Source: Collinsella sp. BG-O-102 (GTDB lineage: Bacteria > Actinomycetota > Coriobacteriia > Coriobacteriales > Coriobacteriaceae). Taken from it: 40,197 nucleotides of DNA. The translations under genes and the position numbers were made by a program. The notes beneath the pieces were generated by a model that saw nothing but the letters and a program-made list of their open reading frames with translations, was not told the origin of the DNA and made no database searches. Below, piece by piece: positions 8,415 through 16,635 of the stretch; the stretch's first letter is position 1, and every line of letters starts with the position of its first letter. The stretch is from assembly GCF_023656745.1 (NCBI RefSeq), contig NZ_JAMOKO010000019.1, positions 1 to 40,197 on the forward strand, given 5' to 3'.

Positions 8415-9182
8415 CTACTCGCCTGCCTTGACGACCATAGAGGCGAAGTCGGCAGCCTTGAGCGAAGCGCCGCCCACGAGGGCGCCGTCAACGTCGGGCT
8501 TGGCGACGAGCTCGGCGATGTTGCCGGGCTTGGCGGAACCGCCATACAGCACGCGGATGCCGTTAGCGAGCTCCTCGCCGAACATCTCCTTGAGGGTCTC
8601 ACGGATAGCACCGCAGACCTCCTGAGCGTCCTCGGCGGTAGCGGTCTTGCCGGTGCCGATGGCCCAGATGGGCTCGTAGGCGACGACGACCTGCTTGGGG
8701 CAGGTGATCTCAAGACCAGCAAGGCCAGCCTTGACCTGGTTCACGACGTGCTCGACATAGGTGCCAGCCTCGCGGACCTCGAGGGACTCGCCGCAGCAGA
8801 AGACGGGAACAAGGCCGGCGGCAACGAGAGCCTTAGCCTTCTTGTTCTGGTCCTCGTCGGTCTCGTGGAAGTAGTCGCGACGCTCGGAGTGACCGATGAT
8901 GCAGTAGGTGCAGCCAGCGGACTTGAGCATGTCGCAAGAGGACTCACCGGTGAAGGCACCCTTGGCCTCCCAGTACACGTTCTGTGCACCGAGGGCAATG
9001 GGGGCAGCCTGAATACGGTCATGAACCGTGGTGATGTCGATGGTCGGAGGGCAGACGAGCACCTCGACGCCGGCCGGAACCTCGGGCAGAGCCTGAGCCA
9101 GCTCGTCGGCGAGCTTGGCGGCCTCGGCGACGTCGTTGTTCATCTTCCAGTTACCAGCGATAAGAAGGGTGCGATTAGGCAT
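8415..9182 (-). CDS. tpiA: Triosephosphate isomerase
   Basis: Interconverts dihydroxyacetone phosphate and glyceraldehyde-3-phosphate (255 aa). The ATG at 9182 is chosen because the protein then begins MPNRTLLIAGNWKMN, the standard TIM start; upstream codons are inside pgk. The catalytic lysine is in NWKMN, the catalytic histidine in IIGHSERR and the catalytic glutamate in YEPIWAIGTG. Loop 6 and the phosphate-binding VLYGGS are also present. The start overlaps the end of pgk by 8 nt, so the two are translationally coupled. Confidence 0.95.
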   Translation of the reverse strand: MPNRTLLIAGNWKMNNDVAEAAKLADELAQALPEVPAGVEVLVCPPTIDITTVHDRIQAAPIALGAQNVYWEAKGAFTGESSCDMLKSAGCTYCIIGHSERRDYFHETDEDQNKKAKALVAAGLVPVFCCGESLEVREAGTYVEHVVNQVKAGLAGLEITCPKQVVVAYEPIWAIGTGKTATAEDAQEVCGAIRETLKEMFGEELANGIRVLYGGSAKPGNIAELVAKPDVDGALVGGASLKAADFASMVVKAGE

Positions 9183-10365
9183 CGAGAAGCGCCTCCACTC
9201 CGGGCAGGGCCTTACCCTCGACGAGCTCCATGGAAGCGCCACCACCGGTGGAGATCCAGCTCATCTTGTCGGCCAGGTTGAACTTGTTGACAGCTGCGAC
9301 AGAGTCGCCACCGCCGATGATCGAGGTGCAGTCGGCATCGGCGACAGCCTCGGCGATAGCCTGGGTGCCGTGAGCGAAGTTGTCGAACTCGAAGACGCCC
9401 ATGGGACCATTCCAGAACACAGTCTTGGCGCCCTTGACGGCCTCGGCGTAAAGCTCCTCGGTCTTGGGGCCGATGTCCATACCCTCACGATCGTCGGGGA
9501 TAGCGTCGGAAGCGACAACCTCGGGGACAGCGTCCTCGCCAAAGTGATCGGCAACGCGGTTGTCGATGGGGAGCAGGATCTTGACGCCCTTCTCCTCGGC
9601 CTTCTTGAGCATCTCGCCAGCGCGCTCGACCCAGTCCTCTTCCTTGAGGGACTGACCGACGGACAGGCCCTGAGCCAGGAAGAAGGTGTAGGCCATACCG
9701 CCACCGATGATCAGGGTGTCAGCAGAGTCGATGAGGTGATCGAGAACGCCGATCTTGGAGGAAACCTTGGAACCGCCGACGATGGCGACGAAGGGGCGCT
9801 CGGGCTCGGCGAAGATGCCGGTCAGCGTGTCGACCTCCTTCTCGAGCAGGAAGCCGGCGACGGCAGGCAGGTAAGCGGCGGGGCCCACGACGGAACCCTG
9901 GGCGCGGTGAGCGGTGCCGAAGGCATCGAGAACGAAGACGTCACCATAGGAAGCGAGCTTCTTGGCGATCTCGGGATCGTTCTTCTTCTCACGCTTATCG
10001 AAGCGGACGTTCTCGAGAACGAGGACCTTGCCCGGCTCGACGGCGGCAACAGCCTCAGCAGCCTTCTCGCCGTAGGTGTCGGCGACAAAGGCAACGTCGA
10101 GACCAGAGAGCTCGGCGAGCTTCTTGGCGACAGGCTCAAGGGAGAGCTCGGGCTGGAAGCCGGTGCCCTCGGGACGGCCGAGGTGGCTCATGAGGATGAC
10201 GCGAGCGTTGTGCTCAACGAGATAGTTGATGGTGGGCAGGGCAGCCTTGATACGGGTGGTGTCGCCAACGACGCCATCCTTGATAGGCACGTTGAAGTCA
10301 ACGCGGACGAGAACGCGCTTGCCGTCGACATCGATGTCGCGAACGGTCTTCTTGGTAAAGGCCAT
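9175..10365 (-). CDS. pgk: Phosphoglycerate kinase
   Basis: Transfers phosphate from 1,3-bisphosphoglycerate to ADP in glycolysis (396 aa). The ATG at 10365 gives the usual start MAFTKKTVRDIDVDGKRVLV. The substrate-binding motif VRVDFNVP is near residue 19, SHLGRP near 60, the hinge and nucleotide-binding part contain GGGMAYTF, and the C-terminal GGGDSVAAV loop is present. A modest AAAGG lies upstream, with a small hairpin TCTGCC/GGCAGA at 10390-10410 in the leader. The gap terminator isolates it from gap, so pgk-tpiA-gpmI may have its own promoter, or depend on read-through. Confidence 0.95.
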   Translation of the reverse strand: MAFTKKTVRDIDVDGKRVLVRVDFNVPIKDGVVGDTTRIKAALPTINYLVEHNARVILMSHLGRPEGTGFQPELSLEPVAKKLAELSGLDVAFVADTYGEKAAEAVAAVEPGKVLVLENVRFDKREKKNDPEIAKKLASYGDVFVLDAFGTAHRAQGSVVGPAAYLPAVAGFLLEKEVDTLTGIFAEPERPFVAIVGGSKVSSKIGVLDHLIDSADTLIIGGGMAYTFFLAQGLSVGQSLKEEDWVERAGEMLKKAEEKGVKILLPIDNRVADHFGEDAVPEVVASDAIPDDREGMDIGPKTEELYAEAVKGAKTVFWNGPMGVFEFDNFAHGTQAIAEAVADADCTSIIGGGDSVAAVNKFNLADKMSWISTGGGASMELVEGKALPGVEALLDA

Positions 10366-10421
10366 GTTTGCTTCTACCTTTCGTACGTGTCTGCCTCCCA
10401 TTACGGCAGACGATTTCTTAT

Positions 10422-10468
10422 AAAAAGGGCGCGACCCTAGGGTGTAAGCCCTATAAGGCCGCGCCCTT
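10422..10468 (-). terminator. Intrinsic terminator between gap and pgk
   Basis: Outer arms 10425-10433 and 10460-10468 (AAGGGCGCG) pair perfectly, and an inner TAGGG/CCCTA pairing extends the stem. T-rich sequence follows on the minus strand. It lies about 37 bp past the gap stop. Confidence 0.85.
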
Positions 10469-10505
10469 CTTTAGACGCTCAACGAGCTATTCGCTAAAAG
10501 CTAAA

Positions 10506-11531
10506 TTAAGCAACGAACTTCTCGAAGTACTTGATGGTGCGGACCATCTGAGAGGTGTAGGAGTTCTCGTTGTCGTACCAAGAGGTGACCTGAACGAGGG
10601 TCTGACCGTTGCCGAGGTCAGAGCACATGGTCTGAGTGGCGTCGAAGATGGAGCCGTGGGTCTCGCCGATGATGTCGGTGGAGACGATGTCGTCCTCGTT
10701 GTAGCCGAAGGTCTCGGAGATGGTGGCAGCGTAGGCCTTCATAGCGGCGTTGACCTCGTCGACGGTGACCTTCTTGTCAACGACAGCGTAGAGGTTGGTG
10801 ATGGAGCCGGTCGGCGTCGGGACGCGCTGGGCGGCACCGATGAGCTTACCGTTGAGCTCGGGGAGAACCAGGCCGATAGCCTTGGCAGCACCGGTGGTGT
10901 TGGGGACGATGTTAACGGCGCAGGCGCGGCTACGACGCTTGTTGCCCTTGCGCTGCGGGCCGTCGAGCGGCATCTGGTCGCCAGTCCAGGCGTGAATGGT
11001 GGTCATGATGCCGGACACGATGGGAGCGAAGTCGTTCAGACCCTTGGCCATCGGGGCGAGGCAGTTGGTGGTGCAGGAAGCAGCGGAGATGATGTTGTCC
11101 TCAGCGGTCAGCGTCTCATGGTTGACGTTGTACACGATGGTGGGCAGATCGCTGCCAGCCGGAGCGGAGATGACGACCTTCTTGGCGCCAGCGTTGATGT
11201 GGGCCTGAGCCTTAGCCTTGCTGGTGTAGAAGCCGGTGCACTCGAGAACGACGTCAACGTCGAGGTCGCCCCAAGGCAGGTTGTTGGCGTCGGCCTCCTT
11301 GTAGATCTTGATCTCCTTGCCGTCAACGGTGATGGAATCCTCGCCAGCAACGACCTCGTGATCGCGAGCGTAGTTGCCCTGCGTGGAGTCGTACTTCAGC
11401 AGGTAAGCGAGCATATCGGGAGAGGTGAGGTCGTTGATAGCGACGATCTCGGAGCCCTCATGACCGAACATCTGACGGAAAGCCAGACGACCGATGCGAC
11501 CGAAGCCGTTAATAGCAACCTTTACTGCCAT
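10506..11531 (-). CDS. gap: Glyceraldehyde-3-phosphate dehydrogenase, type I
   Basis: Oxidative phosphorylation of glyceraldehyde-3-phosphate with NAD (341 aa). The ATG at 11531 has AAAGGAG at ideal spacing and gives [15 protein letters not shown], the classic Rossmann start. The catalytic cysteine is in [12 protein letters not shown], and the downstream AWTGDQ and NLYAVVDKK stretches are normal. It is a single-gene unit with its own promoter and terminator, upstream of pgk-tpiA-gpmI and downstream of whiA. Confidence 0.96.
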   Translation of the reverse strand: MAVKVAINGFGRIGRLAFRQMFGHEGSEIVAINDLTSPDMLAYLLKYDSTQGNYARDHEVVAGEDSITVDGKEIKIYKEADANNLPWGDLDVDVVLECTGFYTSKAKAQAHINAGAKKVVISAPAGSDLPTIVYNVNHETLTAEDNIISAASCTTNCLAPMAKGLNDFAPIVSGIMTTIHAWTGDQMPLDGPQRKGNKRRSRACAVNIVPNTTGAAKAIGLVLPELNGKLIGAAQRVPTPTGSITNLYAVVDKKVTVDEVNAAMKAYAATISETFGYNEDDIVSTDIIGETHGSIFDATQTMCSDLGNGQTLVQVTSWYDNENSYTSQMVRTIKYFEKFVA

Positions 11532-11603
11532 TGTGTCTCCTTTCGTAAGGCCCCCGCGAGCTACAGCGCCCGCCGTTGAGGCCCACAAACTAACCACTCG
11601 CCT

Positions 11604-11633
11604 AATATACCTTTTTTTTGACTTGAATTTCAC
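11604..11633 (-). promoter_or_regulatory. Probable gap promoter
   Basis: The minus strand carries TATATT (11609-11604) as a -10 and GTGAAA (11633-11628) as a weak -35, with an 18-bp spacer containing eight A. This places transcription start about 65-70 bp upstream of the gap ATG. The A-tract spacer may compensate for the poor -35. Confidence 0.5.
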
Positions 11634-11665
11634 GAGAATGCTCGAAATTGAAAATCAAATTTACG

Positions 11666-11679
11666 TTAAAACGTTTTAA
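11666..11679. promoter_or_regulatory. 14-bp perfect palindrome upstream of the gap promoter
   Basis: TTAAAACGTTTTAA is a perfect palindrome with a central CG, the form of many LacI/CcpA-family operators. It is about 32 bp upstream of the proposed gap -35, in an AT-rich stretch (11640-11724) that otherwise holds no gene. Confidence 0.4.
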
Positions 11680-11724
11680 AGACTAAAATAGCAGTTAAAT
11701 CCATATATAAGTCGATACTTCAAA

Positions 11725-12654
11725 CTACCTGTTTGCTTCAATGAGCTTTTCAAGCCGTAAAACACGATGGTAGAGGGCCGACTTCGACAAGGGAGGGTCA
11801 GCCATCTCCCCCAAATCACGCAGTGACAGATCGGGGTAGCGCTCGCGCAGGTCGCAAAAGACCGCCAAGGCATCCGGAAGCGCATCGCGAAGGCCACGCT
11901 GCTCGAGCTCATCGATCAACGCAAGCTGATGCTGGGCGGCACCGGCGCTTCTGGTCTGGTTGGCGAGCTCGGCGTTCACGCGACGGTTTACGTCGTTCTT
12001 AACCAATTTGACCGCGCGCGCTTCCTCGATCTCGGCAACGCTGCGCTTGGCGCCGACCAGCTTTAGGAGCTGCTCGATCTCCTCGGCGCTCTTAATGTAC
12101 ACGGCATATGACCCCCGCCGCGCATTAACACGAGCATGGACCCCAATCTGCTCCAACAGATCGCAAAGCCCCTTGGCATATTGCTCGCCCTGCACCGCGA
12201 TCTCCAAATGAAAATCGCCGCGTGGATCGGCCACGAAGCCGCCCGCGATGAGCGCGCCGCGGATATAGGCAAGCCTGCAGCAGGGACGGGCAACGATATG
12301 TCGGGGCACGCCGGCGACAAGTCCTCCCCTGCGGTCGAGGATGCCCAGCAGCACCAGAGCCTTATCCAGGTCTGGCTGATCAGGCAAGGTGATGAGGTAG
12401 TTTCGAACCTTATGCAATACAGATTTACGAACGGTGAATTCCGTTTTGAGCTTAAGGATGCGATGCGTCAGTGTGATCATCGTGCGCGCGACGGCGCCCG
12501 TCTCGGTCGCGACCGTCAAACGATACCGCCCGGAGCCGGCCAGCGAAAGTGTACCGCTCACACGCGTCAGGGCGGCAAGCGTCGACAAATCGCAGTATTC
12601 ACATTCGGGTTCGCAGCGCGCGAGTTCGTCACGCACCTCGGCGGTAAACGACAT
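11725..12654 (-). CDS. whiA: DNA-binding protein WhiA
   Basis: A conserved Gram-positive regulator of cell division (309 aa, usual length). The N-terminal degenerate LAGLIDADG homing-endonuclease fold begins MSFTAEVRDELARCEPECEY and contains the YIRGALIAGGFVADP stretch. The C-terminal helix-turn-helix ends LRDLGEMADPPLSKSALYHR, the WhiA recognition region. It lies six bases after the rapZ stop and is the second gene of the pair. The ribosome site is weak, consistent with coupling to rapZ. No terminator is evident before the gap promoter. Confidence 0.95.
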   Translation of the reverse strand: MSFTAEVRDELARCEPECEYCDLSTLAALTRVSGTLSLAGSGRYRLTVATETGAVARTMITLTHRILKLKTEFTVRKSVLHKVRNYLITLPDQPDLDKALVLLGILDRRGGLVAGVPRHIVARPCCRLAYIRGALIAGGFVADPRGDFHLEIAVQGEQYAKGLCDLLEQIGVHARVNARRGSYAVYIKSAEEIEQLLKLVGAKRSVAEIEEARAVKLVKNDVNRRVNAELANQTRSAGAAQHQLALIDELEQRGLRDALPDALAVFCDLRERYPDLSLRDLGEMADPPLSKSALYHRVLRLEKLIEANR

Positions 12655-12660
12655 GCAGGC

Positions 12661-13563
12661 CTATGCTTTCGTGTTGGCGCGCGACAGGTCGCGGTGGGAA
12701 ATGCTCACGTGATATTGAGCGCCTTCCAAATAACGTGCCGTGGCCTCGGCGATGGCAACGCTGCGGTGTTGACCGCCCGTGCAGCCGATGGCAATAGAAA
12801 GCTGTGGCTTGCCCTCCGCGATATAGCCCGGCATCACCGTATCGAGCAGCTGCGTCCAAGCTTTCCAGAACTCCTGGGTCTTGGGATGGTCCAGAACAAA
12901 GTCGGAGACCTTCTTATCGAGACCGGTCATGGTGCGCATCTCGGGATCGTAGAACGGATTGGGCAGGAAGCGAACGTCGATCATAATGTCCGCCTCAACG
13001 GGCATACCGTGCTTAAAGCCAAACGAGAACACGTGAACGTCCATGAGCTGCTGGTCGGACAACTCGGAGAACGCCATGCGCAATTTGTTGCGCAGGGCAG
13101 AGGTACGCAGGCGGCTCGTGTCGATGATCATATCGGCTCGGTCGCGCACACCCTGCAGCTGCAGGCGCTCGCGCTGAATCGCATCGGCCGTAGTCTCCCC
13201 CGGCTTGGCAATGGGATGGCGGCGGCGGTTTTCGCTATAACGACGGATCAGCACCTCGTCAGAGGCCTCGAGAAACACGATGTCACAGCTCATCTCGCGC
13301 TCCTCGAGTGCGGCAACGGCATCGAGCAGCTCATCGAACAAGCCCTGGCTGCGCAGGTCACAGGTGACGGCGAGATGCCTGCCCACGCCCGTATTGATGC
13401 CGACGAGCTCGGCAAGCTGGGCGATGAGACGCGGAGGCAGGTTATCGATGCAAAAATAGCCCATGTCCTCGAACACGTGCATGGCCTGTGTGCGGCCCGA
13501 TCCGGACATTCCGGTGATGATGACGATATCGGGGATGCGCTCCGAGCGCTCCGCCGCATCCAT
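12661..13563 (-). CDS. rapZ: RNase adapter / nucleotide-binding protein RapZ
   Basis: RapZ/YvcJ family P-loop protein (300 aa) that in other bacteria controls amino-sugar metabolism by binding small RNA or UDP-GlcNAc-related ligands. The ATG at 13563 has AGGGAG upstream and gives MDAAERSERIPDIVIITGMS. The P-loop is GMSGSGRT, with Arg where many members have Lys; I recall this variant in other actinobacterial RapZ proteins. Other family motifs are CIDNLPP, the DTS(R) Walker B-like site and IGCTGGQHRSV near the C-terminus. It is followed directly by whiA; the yvcK gene usual between them is absent. Confidence 0.93.
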   Translation of the reverse strand: MDAAERSERIPDIVIITGMSGSGRTQAMHVFEDMGYFCIDNLPPRLIAQLAELVGINTGVGRHLAVTCDLRSQGLFDELLDAVAALEEREMSCDIVFLEASDEVLIRRYSENRRRHPIAKPGETTADAIQRERLQLQGVRDRADMIIDTSRLRTSALRNKLRMAFSELSDQQLMDVHVFSFGFKHGMPVEADIMIDVRFLPNPFYDPEMRTMTGLDKKVSDFVLDHPKTQEFWKAWTQLLDTVMPGYIAEGKPQLSIAIGCTGGQHRSVAIAEATARYLEGAQYHVSISHRDLSRANTKA

Positions 13564-13593
13564 GGCATCTCCCTTTTGCATGTGCTGCCTCCC

Positions 13594-13631
13594 GAAAACA
13601 AGCGCGGGACCCAGCAACCCGGATCCCGCGC
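13594..13631 (-). terminator. Terminator of the sat-nan operon
   Basis: Arms GCGCGGGA (13602-13609) and TCCCGCGC (13624-13631) pair perfectly. On the minus strand TTGTTTTC follows. It lies about 50 bp past the nanE stop and immediately before the rapZ ribosome site. Confidence 0.75.
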
Positions 13632-13682
13632 GGTCAATTGCCTATATTGAGTATACCGCCCCGAGCGGATACGAGGCCTGTC

Positions 13683-14369
13683 TTACGCCTCAAGTGCAGC
13701 CTTGAACCAACTCGTAATACTCGTGGGGTGCGTGATGGCGGTGCCGACGACAACGGCCCAGGCGCCAGCATCGATCGCGGCGCGAGCCTCCTCGGGCGTA
13801 TGCACGCGACCCTCGCAAATGATAGGAAGGCCGGGGAATTCCTCAGTCGCCTGACGCAGGAGCGGCAGGTCGGGGCCATCGGCCATGGTGCAGTCGATGG
13901 CGGCGACGCCGTGAGAAAGCGTGGTGGATACCAGGTCAAAGCCCATATCAACAGCACGGCGAATATCCTCGATGGTGGCACAATCCGCCATCAGGAGCAC
14001 ACCCTCCTCGTGCAGCGGGCGGAAGGTATCCTCGACCGTCTTGCCATCGGGGCGCGGACGATCGGTGGCGTCGATCGCCACGATATCGGCACCGGCAGCA
14101 ACGCAGGCGCGAGCGTGACGCAGCGTCGGCGTGATGTAAACGCCCTCGTGCCCATCCTTCCACAGGCCGATGACGGGAACCTCACAGCGACCCTTAATGG
14201 CGGCAATGTCGGCAAGGCCCTGGCAGCGAATGGCGGCGGCGCCGCCGAGCTCGCAAGCGCGAGACATTTGCGCCATGGTCTCGGGCGTACGAAGCGGCTC
14301 GCCCATATACGCCTGAACGCTCACGACGAGCTTGCCCTTCAGGGACTGGATCAAAGGATCAACGGTCAT
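13683..14369 (-). CDS. nanE: N-acetylmannosamine-6-phosphate 2-epimerase
   Basis: Converts ManNAc-6-P to GlcNAc-6-P in sialic acid catabolism (228 aa, TIM barrel). The ATG at 14369 gives MTVDPLIQSLKGKLVVSVQA, the standard start, with AGAAAGG upstream. Family motifs are PVIGLWKDG, VYITPTLRHA and IDATDRPRPDGKT, followed by the LMADCAT and GWAVVVGTAITHP region near the C-terminus. It is the last gene of the sat-nan operon, separated from nanK by 140 bp that contain a nested palindrome. The product would feed into the amino sugar pathway; nagA and nagB are not in the window. Confidence 0.93.
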   Translation of the reverse strand: MTVDPLIQSLKGKLVVSVQAYMGEPLRTPETMAQMSRACELGGAAAIRCQGLADIAAIKGRCEVPVIGLWKDGHEGVYITPTLRHARACVAAGADIVAIDATDRPRPDGKTVEDTFRPLHEEGVLLMADCATIEDIRRAVDMGFDLVSTTLSHGVAAIDCTMADGPDLPLLRQATEEFPGLPIICEGRVHTPEEARAAIDAGAWAVVVGTAITHPTSITSWFKAALEA

Positions 14370-14394
14370 GTTCGACTCAACCTTTCTCAAAACA

Positions 14395-14492
14395 GCCTTC
14401 TGAGACACCGCACCTTGACGTTCAAACCGTCGCTCGCGTACCGAAGTACGCTTCGCTCCTCTTTCACGTCAATCTGCGGCACCTCAGAAGGC
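14395..14492. repeat. Nested palindrome between nanK and nanE
   Basis: Imperfect arms of 27 nt (14395-14421 and 14466-14492; 22 positions match) begin GCCTTCTGAG and end TTGACGT. The 44-nt loop contains a second perfect hairpin, GCGTAC-CGAA-GTACGC (14436-14451). On the transcript it would form one long stem with an internal hairpin, followed by TGTTTTGAG. It may attenuate or protect the mRNA. Confidence 0.75.
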
Positions 14493-14509
14493 GCACTTGG
14501 TAGTTATGT

Positions 14510-15475
14510 TTACTTCAACGATGCAAGAAGGTGTTCGGCGGCACCGATGAGCGGCGCGTCGCCCTCCAGAGAGCCGATGAGAATCGGCGTGTCCTGAAGC
14601 GGGTCGAGCGCCTGGCTGGCATAGCCCTCGTGCACCGAGTCCTTCCACGTCTGTGAACGCCAATCGGGACCTTGGTGAATCACGCCGCCCGAAAGCACGA
14701 TGACCTCAGGGTCCAGGATGTTAGCGAGCGAGCCCAGGCTGGCGCCCAGCGCAAAGCCGGCGTCATGAATGACCTCGGTCGCCTTTGCGTCGCCTGCGCG
14801 GCACAGGTCGTTCACGTCACGGCCGACCGAAGGACGGCTGGGGTCGACGCGGCCAAAACGCTCATCGTACATGCGCCCGATTGATGTTCCGGAAGCAACC
14901 GACTCCAGATGGCCGGAACGCCCGCAGGCGCAGGGAATGCCGGCGGCAGCCGAGCACTCGATGTGGCCCATATGGCCGGCAGCACCATGGAAGCCCTGCA
15001 TCACGCGGCCGTTCTCGACATATGCGCCGCCGATGCCCGTACCGATGCCCAAACACAAGACGGAGAACTTGCCCTTGCCGACGCCCCAGTGGGCCTCGCC
15101 CAGAGCATGAGCCTGCACGTCGCCTACAACGGCAACGGGAAGGCCGAGGTCCTCGCGCAGACGCGGCCCCAACTGAACGCCGGACCAGCCGGGCATAATC
15201 TCATTGGCATACGCGATGGCGCCCGTCTTGGGGTCGACGACACCGGCAGCGCCGATGCCAACTCCGAGGACCTCGACATCGGGATTTGCCTCAAGAGCTG
15301 CCTTGATAGACGCCTCGATGCGCTGGAAGACCGCTTCGCCACCCTCCTGGGCCTCGGTGGGAACCTCAGCCTCAAAAACGGGATGGGGCACACCGCCGTC
15401 AGCCGGGTACTCCATGATGGCAGTCGCGATCTTAGTTCCGCCGATATCGACAGAGCAGACGTACTTGTTCTCCAT
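14510..15475 (-). CDS. nanK: ROK-family sugar kinase, probable N-acetylmannosamine kinase
   Basis: ATP-dependent kinase of the ROK family (321 aa, without the N-terminal HTH that repressors carry). The ATG at 15475 has AAGGAG. The phosphate-binding motif is SVDIGGTKIA near residue 8, and a second ATP motif is LCLGIGTGIGGAYV. The substrate and zinc region is GHMGHIE followed by CACGRSGHLE, where the third usual zinc cysteine is histidine. Its position between nanA and nanE argues for ManNAc as substrate. A glucose or GlcNAc kinase cannot be excluded by motif alone. Confidence 0.85.
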   Translation of the reverse strand: MENKYVCSVDIGGTKIATAIMEYPADGGVPHPVFEAEVPTEAQEGGEAVFQRIEASIKAALEANPDVEVLGVGIGAAGVVDPKTGAIAYANEIMPGWSGVQLGPRLREDLGLPVAVVGDVQAHALGEAHWGVGKGKFSVLCLGIGTGIGGAYVENGRVMQGFHGAAGHMGHIECSAAAGIPCACGRSGHLESVASGTSIGRMYDERFGRVDPSRPSVGRDVNDLCRAGDAKATEVIHDAGFALGASLGSLANILDPEVIVLSGGVIHQGPDWRSQTWKDSVHEGYASQALDPLQDTPILIGSLEGDAPLIGAAEHLLASLK

Positions 15476-15542
15476 GTCGTTCTCCTTCGGAGACAAAACA
15501 ACTACAGGAAATGCGCCGTCAGGCTAGCCGTCACAGCGCGGT

Positions 15543-15648
15543 AAAGGTTTTCCAGGTGCCCGAGATCGCCGAGAAACCGTGCGGCCATTGGCCTAATGGG
15601 TCATGGCCGCACGGTTGAACGGCGAGGTCGGGTGCCTGGGAAACCTTT
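15543..15648. repeat. 46-bp-arm inverted repeat between nanA and nanK
   Basis: Arms 15543-15588 and 15603-15648 match at 38 of 46 positions around a 14-nt centre. They begin AAAGGTTT and end ACCGTGCGGCCAT next to the loop. The right arm begins inside the nanA stop codon. The transcript would fold into a very long hairpin filling most of the intergenic space. It could be an mRNA stabiliser, a processing site or the relic of a small palindromic element. Confidence 0.85.
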
Positions 15649-16567
15649 AAAGGAGACCGTTGTCCTGGAGGACCTTGCGAATCGCCTCGACGTTCTCACC
15701 GGTCATGGCCTTCACCGGGCGCGGCATGGTCGGGCTGTCGAAGATGCCCATGAGGTTCATAGCGGTCTTGAAGGCGCCGACGCCACCGGCATAGCCCTGG
15801 ACGCCCGAGGTGACATCCCAGATGTGCGAAATCTCATTGAGGCGATCCTGCTCGGCCTTGACGGTAGCCCAGTCACCAGCCTGAGCGGCCTTCCACTGAC
15901 GAACGTAGCCCTCGGGCTCAACGTTGGCGAGGCCCGGAACGGAACCGTCGGCGCCACCGAGATAGGCACCGTCGACGACGACCTCATGGCCGGTAAGGAT
16001 GCTCATCGGATGGCCGTTCTTCTCGTTCTCCTGAATGAGGTAGCGGAACGAGATGTCATCGCCCGAGGAATCCTTGACGCCAGCCAGGACGCCCTCGGCG
16101 CCGAGCTTAGCAAGGAGCTTCCAGGGGAGCTTGGTGTGGACGCACACGGGGATGTCGTAGGCGAAGATGGGCAGGTCGAGTTCCTCGTGAAGGATGCGGA
16201 AGTGCTCCTCGACCTCGGTCATGCCCTGCAGGGCATAGAACGGGCAGGTGGCGACGAGCGCATCGGCGCCCAGCTCCTGAGCGACCTTGCCGTGCTCGAT
16301 CATGCGCTCGGTCTCGGTGTCGATGATGCCGACCAGAACGGGAACGCGGTGGTCGACGATACGGACGGCCTCTGCGACAATCTGGCGACGGCGCTCGTCG
16401 GTGGAGAAGACGACCTCGCCCGAGGAGCCCAGGAAGAACAGGCCATCGACGCCGGCATCGATCATGCGGTTGATGCTGCGCTCAAAGGAGGCAACGTCGA
16501 GCTGGTGGTCTTCGGTATCGGGAACAACGACGGGAGGGATAACGCCGGTGAATTTCTGAGTTGCCAC
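15647..16567 (-). CDS. nanA: N-acetylneuraminate lyase (DHDPS family)
   Basis: A Schiff-base aldolase (306 aa) that would split N-acetylneuraminate into ManNAc and pyruvate. The start is the GTG at 16567, with AAGGAG six bases upstream, giving V/M-ATQKFTGVIPPVVVP. Family residues are FLGSSGE (phosphate/carboxylate loop), the tyrosine in FAYDIPVCVHTKL, and the Schiff-base lysine in AGVKDSSGDD. The DHDPS family includes several aldolases; the assignment as sialic acid lyase rests on the flanking satABCD, nanK and nanE. The stop codon lies at the edge of the long palindrome. Confidence 0.85.
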   Translation of the reverse strand: MATQKFTGVIPPVVVPDTEDHQLDVASFERSINRMIDAGVDGLFFLGSSGEVVFSTDERRRQIVAEAVRIVDHRVPVLVGIIDTETERMIEHGKVAQELGADALVATCPFYALQGMTEVEEHFRILHEELDLPIFAYDIPVCVHTKLPWKLLAKLGAEGVLAGVKDSSGDDISFRYLIQENEKNGHPMSILTGHEVVVDGAYLGGADGSVPGLANVEPEGYVRQWKAAQAGDWATVKAEQDRLNEISHIWDVTSGVQGYAGGVGAFKTAMNLMGIFDSPTMPRPVKAMTGENVEAIRKVLQDNGLL

Positions 16568-16635
16568 AAGAATCTCCTTAGTTGTCTGGCGGGCAGCCCT
16601 ATGCCGCCCACTCTTGTTGGCGGTGTCCAGGCCGT

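Noticed and set aside
12661-13563. RapZ P-loop Arg for Lys as an inactivating change
   Set aside because: GMSGxGR(S/T) is, as I recall, a usual form in actinobacterial RapZ proteins, so it is not a likely defect.
13632-13670. TATACT at about 13650 as a rapZ promoter
   Set aside because: The -10 is good, but no acceptable -35 or extended -10 lies at the right distance, so I did not list it.
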